A DNA stretch of 8,450 bases, from positions 1 through 8,450 of the forward strand of contig JALLOL010000102.1 in the NCBI GenBank assembly GCA_027717875.1, written 5' to 3'. Source of the stretch: Acidobacteria bacterium AH-259-L09 (GTDB lineage: Bacteria > Acidobacteriota > UBA6911 > RPQK01). Numbering within the stretch: the first letter of the stretch is position 1; the number at the start of each line of letters is the position of its first letter. The position numbers and the translations under genes were made by a program. The notes beneath the pieces were generated by a model, which searched no databases, had not been told where the DNA came from, and saw nothing but the letters and a program-made list of their open reading frames with translations. Shown in pieces: positions 1-6,236 of the stretch.

Positions 1-42
1 TAGCATAAAAAAAAAGTCCTTCTACACAACTTGGGGAACTTC

Positions 43-166
43 ATGGTCGGAAAGACCATCCGCCATTACAAGATCCTAGAAAAGCTCGGCGAAGGCGGCA
101 TTGGGGAAGTTTTATAAATATCAGGATGACGGAACGGTACGCCTGCCCCGAAAGTGCGAGTCTTAA
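43..166 (+). pseudogene. N-terminal stub of a serine/threonine protein kinase, frameshifted
   Basis: An ATG at 43, with GGGGA a few bases upstream, opens a frame reading MVGKTIRHYKILEKLGEGG and on to a stop at 115-117. This is the standard start of bacterial Hanks-type (PknB-like) kinases: a short leader followed by the glycine-rich ATP loop, whose usual form is LGEGGMGEVYKAED. The stop comes from one extra base in the T-run at 110-113. Skipping it restores GEVYK, which continues to another stop at 164-166, but those last codons no longer resemble a kinase. No VAIK lysine, catalytic loop or DFG motif follows. This is therefore a truncated remnant, with a break in homology right after the ATP loop, and it cannot encode an active kinase. 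It is convergent with the TPR gene that follows. Confidence 0.6.
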
Positions 167-186
167 AGCAGAGCGGAACAATTAGA

Positions 187-666
187 TCAATTTAGCTTGG
201 CAACCAGGTCGCGAAAAGCGGCTACCGCGGTAGGATCGTTGGGAGCGTATTCGACAGCCCGACGAAACTCCCCCAGGGCCTTTCCATATTCCTTTCGAGC
301 CAAATAGATACGTCCGAGATTAAGGTGGGGGAAATGGCGAGGTTCATAACGCTTGGCCTGCATCGCTTTTCGCAGCCAAGGCTCTGCCTCGTCGAGTCGG
401 TTTTGCTGCATCAGGTACACGCCTATATCGTTGTATGGATTGCCAAATTCAGGATCTAGTTCAATGGCAATATGACATTGCTTGACTGCCTCATCGATCT
501 TTCCCTGAAAGCTGTACATCCAACCCAAGAAAGTGTGGGCTTCGGCGGTAGGAAAGAGCTCGATAGATTTCAGGTAGTTTGCGATAGCTCCCTCGACATC
601 TCCTTCCCGGTGACACTGGTTGCCTTTTTCTAGCAAATCCAATGCCTGTTCGTCTTTGGAAGTCAT
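187..666 (-). CDS. Tetratricopeptide repeat (TPR) protein, 159 aa
   Basis: A soluble all-helical repeat protein without signal peptide or membrane segment. About four TPR units cover nearly the whole chain, at roughly residues 5-38, 40-72, 74-107 and 110-146. They show the usual spacing of small and aromatic residues: HTFLGWMYSFQGKIDEA, NPYNDIGVYLMQQNRLDEA and LNLGRIYLARKEYGKAL, each helix pair ending in a proline such as ELFP, ELDP or YAPNDP. Such proteins are protein-protein scaffolds; the partner cannot be inferred. No enzymatic domain is fused to it. The ATG at 664-666 is the only methionine before the first repeat, though its Shine-Dalgarno sequence is weak (GAG about 9 bases upstream). 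The gene stands alone. In phyla where kinases of the neighbouring type are common, TPRs are often fused to the kinase C-terminus, but here the two are on opposite strands, so a link is only speculative. Confidence 0.85.
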   Translation of the reverse strand: MTSKDEQALDLLEKGNQCHREGDVEGAIANYLKSIELFPTAEAHTFLGWMYSFQGKIDEAVKQCHIAIELDPEFGNPYNDIGVYLMQQNRLDEAEPWLRKAMQAKRYEPRHFPHLNLGRIYLARKEYGKALGEFRRAVEYAPNDPTAVAAFRDLVAKLN

Positions 667-894
667 CGCTGGCTCTATTGAATCGAAGCGTTCTAACTTA
701 CGTGTTTAGCGTCCTGACAGTCAGCGCGAGAAGCGGCCTGCATCAACGGTTCGAGGCTCTCCGCCTAGGCACAGGCTTCCAGTCTGTGGAAAGAGCCAAA
801 CTCGAGACCTGAGGCTCTTGCCCCAGCCTTACCCCAGGCGCTATGCCTTCACTCCTTCGGGGCTCGGGCTTGTCCCGGATTTACCGATTAGATG
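667..894. other. Gene-free spacer with inverted repeats
   Basis: No convincing coding frame lies here. It begins as the upstream region of the TPR gene. It contains the near-palindrome CTGACAGTCAG (714-724), flanked by GCG/CGC, the larger multi-stem element at 748-809, and a CGGG-CTTGT-CCCG hairpin at 865-877. Read on the minus strand, 843-863 gives GCCCCGAAGGAGTGAAGGCAT. This recalls GC-rich REP-type repeats scattered through some planctomycete, verrucomicrobial and acidobacterial genomes, but one copy in one window does not prove that. No clear promoter for the TPR gene was found. Confidence 0.4.
748..809. repeat. Long imperfect inverted repeat with two inner hairpins
   Basis: The left arm GGTTCGAGGCTCT (748-760) pairs with the right arm at 792-809 (AGAGCC, a four-base bulge, TCGA, a one-base bulge, ACC), giving 13 base pairs. 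Between the arms sit two smaller hairpins in tandem: GCCT/AGGC (763-766 with 773-776, loop 767-772) and TTCCA/TGGAA (777-781 with 787-791, loop 782-786). Together they could form a three-way junction, on either strand. There is no T-run beside it, so it is not a simple terminator. Function unknown; it may be a structured RNA, a mobile repeat, or chance pairing in GC-rich DNA. Confidence 0.35.
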
Positions 895-905
895 ATAAAT
901 AGCAG

Positions 906-991
906 GACATCAGTCACACCGACATCGGTAACACCTTAAAGGTGAAATTGTAGCAGGAACATCGTTCACAGTTTCAAAAAATCAGTAACGG
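906..991. repeat. Cluster of four related 14-base direct repeats (ACATCRGTNACAC)
   Basis: Similar words recur in the same orientation: GACATCAGTCACAC (906-919), GACATCGGTAACAC (921-934), AACATCGTTCACAG (958-971), and a weaker AAAATCAGTAACGG (978-991). Copies one and three are both preceded by AGCAGG, so the longer unit repeats at about 901 and 952. A CACCTT-A-AAGGTG palindrome (932-944) overlaps copy two. On the minus strand the words read GTnACnGATGTCC, a pattern I associate with the terminal regions of IS481-family elements. They lie directly downstream of the transposase remnant, as a transposase-binding end would. Confidence 0.45.
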
Positions 992-1230
992 ATGGAATGC
1001 GTTGGCGCAATTCTTGCGAATTGCTTCTCATTCCTCCCGACCTGGATAGAAAATCCATCAATAGGCTTATCGGCGATTCGGAACTCCTGGTGAGGGGATT
1101 TTTGTTTATACTGCCGCAGGGTGTCTCGTGTGTGATGTAGGCGTCAAGCACGGCGGAGGTAGCGGTAAGCCAGGAGATATGGGCCGAAAAAGTGTTTCTG
1201 ATAACGTGGCTGGAGAGGTGTCTCAACTTA
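982..1230 (-). pseudogene. Decayed C-terminal end of an IS481-like transposase
   Basis: On the minus strand one frame runs from about 1227 down to a stop at 982-984, broken by a TGA at 1144-1146. Its later part contains QYKQKSPHQEFRIADKPIDGF, read at about 1045-1105. This aligns with the conserved tail of IS481-type integrase-core transposases, YNxxRPHQGYRxxGRxPIxxF: the tyrosine, the PHQ triplet, the aromatic-arginine pair and the PI pair coincide. Just upstream, in a second frame, comes AVLDAYITHE, similar to the 'DLDAYL.HYN' that normally precedes that tail, which suggests at least one frameshift. The D,D and E catalytic residues and the N-terminal helix-turn-helix are absent, and I see no matching second end before 1485. 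It is a dead, truncated insertion sequence. Family assignment is from memory of the motif. Confidence 0.5.
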
Positions 1231-1298
1231 TCAGATTTTCGCAAAAGCACCTGATAACCCAAGAAGCTGAGAGAAGCTGAGGCCTTTTCAGCGGAAAG

Positions 1299-1469
1299 AT
1301 GACGAAAGAACAGTTGATTCAAGGCTGGAGGGCTGATAGGTTTTCATCATTGATCACGGGTAGGTCAGAGGAACTCGGATCCGAAGTTCATATGAGGAAT
1401 GTCGCCCTGGATGAGGCGAATAGCTTGATCTGTGGGGCTGCGAATGTGTTGATTGGGACACCGCTCTAA
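1299..1469 (+). CDS. Unrecognised 56-aa frame just before the aldo/keto reductase
   Basis: The ATG at 1299 opens a frame beginning MTKEQLIQGWRADRFSSLIT and ending in NVLIGTPL with TAA at 1467-1469. An in-frame TGA at 1278-1280 limits it on the 5' side. GGAAAG directly abuts the ATG, which is too close for a good ribosome site. There is one cysteine, no signal peptide and no membrane helix; the last third is rich in Ala, Leu, Ile and Val. It stops 15 bases before the start codon of the aldo/keto reductase on the same strand, so the two may be cotranscribed. I do not recognise a family. It may be a genuine small protein, a leader peptide, or the tail of a longer gene cut off by the insertion-sequence remnant upstream. 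Confidence 0.35.
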   Translation: MTKEQLIQGWRADRFSSLITGRSEELGSEVHMRNVALDEANSLICGAANVLIGTPL

Positions 1470-1473
1470 ACCT

Positions 1474-1478
1474 GGAGG
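1474..1478 (+). promoter_or_regulatory. Shine-Dalgarno site GGAGG for the aldo/keto reductase
   Basis: GGAGG lies six bases before GTG at 1485 and fixes this non-ATG start. It lies wholly after the stop of the preceding 56-codon frame (1467-1469). Confidence 0.7.
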
Positions 1479-1484
1479 TGCCTT

Positions 1485-2897
1485 GTGATAGCTAATCAGA
1501 ACGGCCCTTACCGTGAGCTAGGGGCCACCGGGCTTGCGTGTCATCCTCTTGGGTTCGGTTGCTACCGCATCAGCCAAGGGAGTGAAGAACATGAAGCTTC
1601 ACTGCGTGCCTACCTGGATCGTGGCGGGAACCTAATCGACACATCCGCTAACTACACCGATGGTCTGTCCGAAGGCCTCATTGGCCATATACTCAGGGAT
1701 TACCCACGGGAGAAGGCGATCGTCGTTACGAAAGGTGGCTATATCCAAGGTCAAAACATGGCGCTTGCGCAGAGGCACAATTTCCCCGAAGTCGTCTATT
1801 ATGGCGAAGAAATATGGCACTGCATCCATCCTGAATTCTTAAAAACCCAGGTTCGGAGATCGCTAGAGCGGATGCGTTTGAACAACATCGACATCTATCT
1901 TCTTCACAATCCAGAGTATTTTCTGACCGAGAAAGAGCGTCATGGAGGTCCTGCTCCCGAGGATCTCGAGGAGTTCTATAGGCGCATTCGTGAAGCATTC
2001 ATGTTCCTGGAGAGCCAGGTAGAGAAAGGAACTCTCAAGTGGTACGGCATCAGCTCCAACAATTATGGTTTGCCTTCATCGCAATCGACGATGATATCAG
2101 TTCACCGATGTCTCCAGCAAACGCGTAGTTTCTCAGAGGATCATCACTTCAGGGTCATCCAGCTTCCCATGAATCTTTATGAACCGGGTGGAGCGCTGGA
2201 GAAAAACAATGAAGGGAAAACGGTGCTGGAGTTTTGCCATAATCAAGGTATTGGAGTGCTCATCAACCGTCCTCTTAACGCCTTTTTCAAAAACCGCATG
2301 ATACGACTGGCAGACTTCGTCAAACCGGGTCAGGAAGCCCCCGCTTTACAGGATCTCCTGAGGCCTCTGAGGGCACATGAGAGTCGCCTAGCAAAGGAGC
2401 TGCAAATTGCTTTAATGGGTGGCGGCAGGAAAGGGTTGGCTGATGTAATCGAAGAGATCATTCCCCAACTCGAATCGCGAGCACACTGGGACGGCGTCGT
2501 TGGCCAGTGCATCATTCGGCCGCTTCAATCTTGGCTCGCACAGGAAAGCTTCTCCCGAGATGCGCGTGGCGACGCCCTCAGGAGAGACTTCATTGAGCTC
2601 ATTAACCCACTCTTCGAGGATATCGCTCGTTTTCTATCCTTCCAGCAACAGAGTGTCTCCGATTCTGTTCGGGACAAGCTATACCAGGCAGGCTATCCCA
2701 AGACCCGCGATTCGCTAAGTCGAATGGGTTTGAATATTCTGGCTTGCCTACCGGGGCTCCACTGTGTCTTGAATGGTATGCGCCGTCTCGAGTATGTGGA
2801 TGACGCCCTGGGGGTGCCGGACTTACCTGCCGTCGATGGGATTGGTATTCTGACCAGTTTTCATTCACAAATCTCGTCTAATCCCTGGGCACATTGA
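1485..2897 (+). CDS. Aldo/keto reductase with a large internal insertion, 470 aa
   Basis: An NAD(P)H-dependent oxidoreductase of the aldo/keto reductase (TIM-barrel) superfamily, acting on an unknown carbonyl or sugar substrate in the cytoplasm. The N-terminal half is typical: strand one reads ELGATGLACHPLGFG, and the catalytic tetrad is Asp52 and Tyr57 (in LIDTSANYTDG), Lys83 (VTKGG) and His141 (IYLLHNPE). LKWYGISSNN (185-193) is the cofactor-side strand. The Lys-to-His gap is longer than usual owing to an insert at about 85-115. After GVLINRPLNAFF (about 256-268) comes roughly 140 residues of mostly helical sequence, and only then the familiar C-terminal pattern PGLHCVLNGMRRLEYVDDALG (about 423-443), where other family members end. 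Typical members have 280-350 residues. The GTG start at 1485 is chosen because GGAGG (1474-1478) sits 6 bases upstream and the conserved barrel begins soon after. Superfamily is certain, substrate unknown. Confidence 0.88.
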   Translation: MIANQNGPYRELGATGLACHPLGFGCYRISQGSEEHEASLRAYLDRGGNLIDTSANYTDGLSEGLIGHILRDYPREKAIVVTKGGYIQGQNMALAQRHNFPEVVYYGEEIWHCIHPEFLKTQVRRSLERMRLNNIDIYLLHNPEYFLTEKERHGGPAPEDLEEFYRRIREAFMFLESQVEKGTLKWYGISSNNYGLPSSQSTMISVHRCLQQTRSFSEDHHFRVIQLPMNLYEPGGALEKNNEGKTVLEFCHNQGIGVLINRPLNAFFKNRMIRLADFVKPGQEAPALQDLLRPLRAHESRLAKELQIALMGGGRKGLADVIEEIIPQLESRAHWDGVVGQCIIRPLQSWLAQESFSRDARGDALRRDFIELINPLFEDIARFLSFQQQSVSDSVRDKLYQAGYPKTRDSLSRMGLNILACLPGLHCVLNGMRRLEYVDDALGVPDLPAVDGIGILTSFHSQISSNPWAH

Positions 2898-2941
2898 GAG
2901 CTTCAAGGATGCGGCACTGATGCTCATCGGCGCCAGGGACT

Positions 2942-2960
2942 GCTCCAGAAGAGCCTTTTT
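2942..2960 (+). terminator. Weak intrinsic terminator after the aldo/keto reductase
   Basis: GCTC-CAGAA-GAGC (2942-2954) is followed by C, then five T (2956-2960), G and four more T. It is 45 bases past the reductase stop and in the right orientation. The stem has only four pairs, so termination would be inefficient. Confidence 0.3.
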
Positions 2961-3070
2961 GTTTTGCCCATAATCGATCAGGACCGTGGCATAGCTGTCC
3001 TCGGGTGGAGGTGAAAGCCCTTTCGTCCAGAGAGGAGAATCTGTGCCGGCACGCTTCAGAGCGGAGCGAA

Positions 3071-3988
3071 TTACATCATCCTCTTGATGACCCGTTGACT
3101 CTGCTCCTGGCTTAGCCCCACCGGCCGATAGGCCATAGGGCCACCCTCGTCGAGGACAGGCTCCAGCTGGTCAAGGCTGGGCTGATCTTTTTGCAGGAAC
3201 AGTCCGATGTAGATCGTATCTCCCCACTGCATGGCTTTTTCGCAGGCGGCTTTCCAATCGCTGCTGTCGTGTCCCTCGTCCTCAAGTTTCTTGACACGCG
3301 GCTTGAAGAATTTGTAGTCATTGTCATGGTTGAAGGTGACACAGGGGCTGAAGATGTCAATGAGAGCAAATCCTTTGTGCTGGATTGCCTTCTTCATCAG
3401 CTCTATCAAATGCTTGCCGTCGCCAACGAAACCTCGCGCGACGAAAGTCGCGCCGTTCATGATGGCCGCCGTGATGGGATTGACCGGCAGCTCCACGCTG
3501 CCGAACGGTGTGCTCTTGGTCTTCATGTTCTGGCAGCTGGTGGGAGAAATCTGCCCTGTGGTCAAACCGTAAATCTGATTATTCATGACGAGGTAGGTCA
3601 GATCGACATTCCGGCGCGCCGTGTGTATAAAATGGTTCCCACCAATTCCGTAGCCGTCACCATCTCCACCTGTGGCAATCACGGTCAATTCATGATTCGC
3701 CATTTGCACACCCGTCGCCACAGCCAGTGGCCGACCATGAAGCGTATGCATCCCATAAGCATTGAAGTAGCCGGGAAAGTTGGAGGAACAGCCAATTCCA
3801 CTTACGATGACAATCTCATGGGGCCTGATTCCCAGTTCGGAGCAAGCTTTTTGAAGCCCCTTGAGAACCCCGAAATCGCCACAGCCCGGACACCAATCAG
3901 GATCCACTTTTCCCTTGTAATCCTGGGGCTTGAAGGAAAGAATCGATTTGTCCGCCGTTACACCTTGAGTGCTCTCTGTTAGGGTCAT
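3071..3988 (-). CDS. korB: 2-oxoacid:ferredoxin oxidoreductase, beta subunit (thiamine diphosphate-binding), 305 aa
   Basis: The catalytic half of a CoA-acylating 2-oxoacid:ferredoxin oxidoreductase. It binds thiamine diphosphate and one [4Fe-4S] cluster, decarboxylates the 2-oxoacid with KorA, and sends electrons to ferredoxin. Visible signatures are DWCPGCGDFG (Cys33, Cys36), SGIGCSSN (Cys67) and SPCVTFN (Cys216), the four expected cluster ligands; the GDGDGYGIGGNH motif for ThDP/Mg2+ (Asp109, Asp111); and MNNQIYGLTTGQ.SPT (about 135-149), typical of this subunit. Length and C-terminus are normal for short-type KorB. The ATG at 3986-3988 follows AGGAG (3994-3998) by five bases. It lies 12 bases after korA, so the pair form one transcriptional unit. 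The 2-oxoglutarate preference implied by the name rests on the fused-alpha subunit type; other branched or short 2-oxoacids remain possible. Confidence 0.93.
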   Translation of the reverse strand: MTLTESTQGVTADKSILSFKPQDYKGKVDPDWCPGCGDFGVLKGLQKACSELGIRPHEIVIVSGIGCSSNFPGYFNAYGMHTLHGRPLAVATGVQMANHELTVIATGGDGDGYGIGGNHFIHTARRNVDLTYLVMNNQIYGLTTGQISPTSCQNMKTKSTPFGSVELPVNPITAAIMNGATFVARGFVGDGKHLIELMKKAIQHKGFALIDIFSPCVTFNHDNDYKFFKPRVKKLEDEGHDSSDWKAACEKAMQWGDTIYIGLFLQKDQPSLDQLEPVLDEGGPMAYRPVGLSQEQSQRVIKRMM

Positions 3989-3993
3989 ATTAT

Positions 3994-3998
3994 CTCCT
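3994..3998 (-). promoter_or_regulatory. Strong Shine-Dalgarno site in the 12-base korA-korB gap
   Basis: AGGAG on the minus strand sits five bases before the korB ATG, inside the gap between the korA TAA (4001-4003) and korB. It allows independent initiation of korB on the shared transcript. Confidence 0.75.
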
Positions 3999-4000
3999 CT

Positions 4001-5776
4001 TTAAACCATGATTTCCTGAATCGGCACGGAATGATCCGTTTTCCCGGCCAGTTGCTCCAGCACCGCGTCAACGATGTGGTGGGGCATGAACGGCTCGCCG
4101 TCATACTTGCGGATATGCCCGTCGACATTGAGGCCGGTCTCACTGCGAAGGTAACGGAAGAACTGTCCTGAGTGATTGTTCTCGACCATAATCGTCCGCT
4201 TCGAGCGAGAGACGATCTCGGTTACAGCCTCTGCGTGCAAGGGAACAATCCACTTGACGGCAAGCTGATTGGCGATCACGCCCTTGTGCTCCAACAGCCC
4301 CATAGCCTCCTTGATGACGCCGTAGGTCGATCCCCATCCTATGAGTGTCACCTCAGCGTCTGCCGGACCTTCCAGCCGCGGCGGGGCGATCTCCTCGAGG
4401 ACTCCTTCGAACTTCCGGGCCCTCTTTTCGACCATTTTCCGCCGCTTGTGGGGATTGGTGAACTCGTCACTGATCAAAATACCGTCCTCGTCGTGCTCGT
4501 CCGTGGCCACCACGTGGACATATCCCTCCAGGCCCGGCAAAGCGCGCGGAGAGATCCCGCTTTCTGTGTTCTCGTAGCGCAGGTAGCCGTCGGTTTTCGA
4601 GGCAGTGGTGATCAATTCTCCGCGATCGATCTTTGGCTGCATGTTGATCTCTTCGGGATCAACGCTAAAGGTGCCTTCCGAGATCAGAAGATCTGAAATT
4701 ACAATCCCGGGGCACTGGTACTTGTCCACCAGATTAAACAGTTCGGGAATCGTATTGAAGGCGTCCAGGGCATTTGTGGGGGCCACGATGATGCGCTGAA
4801 AGTCCCCCTGGCTGGCGCCCAGCGCCTGCCACAAATCCCCCTGCTCCGTCTTGGTGGGTACACCCGTGGAGGGGCCGGCCCGCTGAACATTGATGAAGAC
4901 GACCGGAACTTCCATCATTCCGGCCATTCCGATCGCCTCGGTCATCAGTGCGAAACCGCCCCCGGAAGTGGCACACATGGCCCGGCAACCGGCGTGAGCC
5001 GCTCCGATGGCCATATTCGCTACCCCGATTTCGTCCTCCACCTGCCGAACCATAATTTCCAGCTCGCGAGCATTGTTGGCCATCCAGTGCAGCACTCCGG
5101 TGGCTGGACTCATCGGGTAGGCGCAGTAGAACTTGACTCCTGCGGCGGCGCCGCCCATCGCCAGGGCCTCATTCCCCGTCCACACCGCTATGGGTTTAGG
5201 GCCTGTGGGGAGCGGATCCGCGAAAGGCTCGAAATTTGCGTTGGCAAGGTCAAAGCCGGCGCGTGCTGAAACGACATTTTCATCGACCACGGCTTGACCT
5301 TTTCGCTGGAACTGAGACTTCAGGCCGTCTCCAAGGGCCTTGAACTCAACCCCCAGCAAACACGTGATGACACCCAGAGCCACCGTGTTCTGGACCATTC
5401 GCGAACCGCTCGTTAACTCAGCCACGGGCATGGGGCACAAATGAACGCCTTCGCCGGCCTGGCCCGGTTGAATGGAGTCGCTGTTGAAGACCACCCGGCT
5501 GCCCGGTCCCATCAGATTCAGGTGGCGGTTCATGGTGTCCTGATTCAAGCACAGCAACAGGTCCAGCTTATCCCCGTGGTTGTTAACTTCCTCCTCGCTG
5601 ATACGCAAGGTCAGAAAAATGTGTCCACCCCGGATGATCGATTGATAGGCGTTGTAGGCGTAAAGGTGCAGGCCGCGGCGGACGAATAACCGGGCAAGGA
5701 TATTACCGGGCGTGGCAATTCCCTGTCCGGCGGCTCCTCCAATACTGAGGGCCAAGCTATATTTTCCTGTGGTCAT
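4001..5776 (-). CDS. korA: 2-oxoacid:ferredoxin oxidoreductase, fused gamma-alpha subunit, 591 aa
   Basis: Partner of the beta subunit, and a natural fusion of the gamma and alpha chains that are separate in archaeal enzymes. Residues ~1-190 are the gamma domain, with the glycine-rich start GGAAGQG (13-19) and the IIRGGH motif (47-52). Residues ~195-430 are the pyrimidine-binding domain, with YPMSPAT (220-226, normally YPITPST), whose region contacts cofactor and substrate, and GPSTGVPTKTEQGDL (301-315). Residues ~470-591 form the transketolase C-terminal-like domain (VTLIGWGSTYGVIKEA). No cysteine clusters suggest an iron-sulfur insert; electrons leave through the beta subunit. Length is normal for the family (about 580-650). 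The ATG at 5774-5776 is preceded by a strong purine-rich site, GGAGAGGAGAGA (5781 upward). It is the first gene of the operon, and the 600-base region upstream must contain its promoter. Confidence 0.94.
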   Translation of the reverse strand: MTTGKYSLALSIGGAAGQGIATPGNILARLFVRRGLHLYAYNAYQSIIRGGHIFLTLRISEEEVNNHGDKLDLLLCLNQDTMNRHLNLMGPGSRVVFNSDSIQPGQAGEGVHLCPMPVAELTSGSRMVQNTVALGVITCLLGVEFKALGDGLKSQFQRKGQAVVDENVVSARAGFDLANANFEPFADPLPTGPKPIAVWTGNEALAMGGAAAGVKFYCAYPMSPATGVLHWMANNARELEIMVRQVEDEIGVANMAIGAAHAGCRAMCATSGGGFALMTEAIGMAGMMEVPVVFINVQRAGPSTGVPTKTEQGDLWQALGASQGDFQRIIVAPTNALDAFNTIPELFNLVDKYQCPGIVISDLLISEGTFSVDPEEINMQPKIDRGELITTASKTDGYLRYENTESGISPRALPGLEGYVHVVATDEHDEDGILISDEFTNPHKRRKMVEKRARKFEGVLEEIAPPRLEGPADAEVTLIGWGSTYGVIKEAMGLLEHKGVIANQLAVKWIVPLHAEAVTEIVSRSKRTIMVENNHSGQFFRYLRSETGLNVDGHIRKYDGEPFMPHHIVDAVLEQLAGKTDHSVPIQEIMV

Positions 5777-5957
5777 ACAGTCTCTCCTCTCCTGATTTGC
5801 CGATCACCCCGGCTTGGACGGACCCGAAAGTCCTGAGGGCGTGTATGCTCCAGCGTAACGCCGGGCACATTGCTCGCCAGGGGTATCGGCCTCCGAACTC
5901 CGTTTCTATTTCGAACGTATCTCCTACAGACCGATTTTAGGCCTCAACCAAATAGGA

Positions 5958-6180
5958 TCAGAAATGGTCTTCCCGAAGGATGTGGTGCTTTCGAGCCACC
6001 CTGGCCTGAAGCAGCTCAGAAAGAAACGCCACCTCGTAATCATATACAAGCTTGGGGAAACTTTGTAGTCACCTGGGCAATCACGCAGTTCATCTCCTTG
6101 ATCCGGTCTTGATGGGGAGCCAGTTCTTCACTTGCAGTCCTGTACCCCGTCTCGATGAGGCCTGCTTGGTAAAGGATCAC
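5958..6180 (-). pseudogene. Unrecognised small gene (about 73 aa) split by one frameshift
   Basis: The minus strand from GTG at 6178-6180 reads MILYQAGLIETGYRTASEEL and continues as a charged, helix-prone chain to KFPQACI with TGA at 6040-6042. If one base is skipped in the TTTCCCC run (6054-6060), reading continues as KFPKLVYDYEVAFLSELLQA and on to REDHF with TGA at 5958-5960. Both halves look like real protein in composition and codon choice, and the join is seamless, so the 73-residue product was probably once (or still is) a single chain. GGGAG precedes the GTG by about five bases, and an AT-rich stretch lies beyond. The neighbour downstream on the same strand is korA, 181 bases away. I do not recognise the family. 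It could be a decaying gene, a sequencing error in a homopolymer, or a +1 frameshift at CCC-C. Confidence 0.4.
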
Positions 6181-6219
6181 TGCCACTCCCTTAAACTTAT
6201 ATTTCTATACAACTATTAA

Positions 6220-6236
6220 CAGAAAGTATAATAAAT
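6220..6236 (+). promoter_or_regulatory. Possible -10 element (TATAAT) for the 167-aa gene and ferredoxin
   Basis: A consensus TATAAT occupies 6227-6232 inside an AT-rich island, about 148 bases before the GTG at 6380. No TTGACA-like hexamer stands 16-18 bases upstream, so this is only a candidate; AT-rich DNA produces such words by chance. Confidence 0.2.

Larger units (their letters stand above)
895..1235 (-). mobile_element. One-ended remnant of an IS481-like insertion sequence
   Basis: The element combines the repeat cluster at 906-991 (probable terminal region) with the transposase C-terminal remnant. Only this end can be recognised. The 5' part of the transposase and the opposite terminus are missing, and above about 1235 resemblance to the family fades. 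Exact borders and any target-site duplication cannot be given. It separates the TPR gene from the aldo/keto reductase unit and indicates past rearrangement here. Confidence 0.4.

Noticed and set aside
745..765. GGTTCGAGGC read as a tRNA T-arm
   Set aside because: No matching stem on the 3' side, no anticodon or acceptor arms at the right spacing on either strand.
966..1322. 118-codon minus-strand frame taken as an intact gene
   Set aside because: Only a short part resembles transposase, and the better match continues in a different frame; it is best read as part of a decayed insertion sequence.
3191..3982. 263-codon open frame on the plus strand
   Set aside because: It is fully antisense to korB, whose cofactor and cluster motifs are unmistakable; the frame lacks any recognisable motif.
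4172..4696. 174-codon plus-strand frame inside korA
   Set aside because: Antisense shadow of a clearly conserved enzyme; no family features of its own.
5870..6112. 80-codon plus-strand frame in the korA spacer
   Set aside because: No ribosome site and a low-complexity, proline/arginine-rich composition; the opposite strand looks more protein-like.
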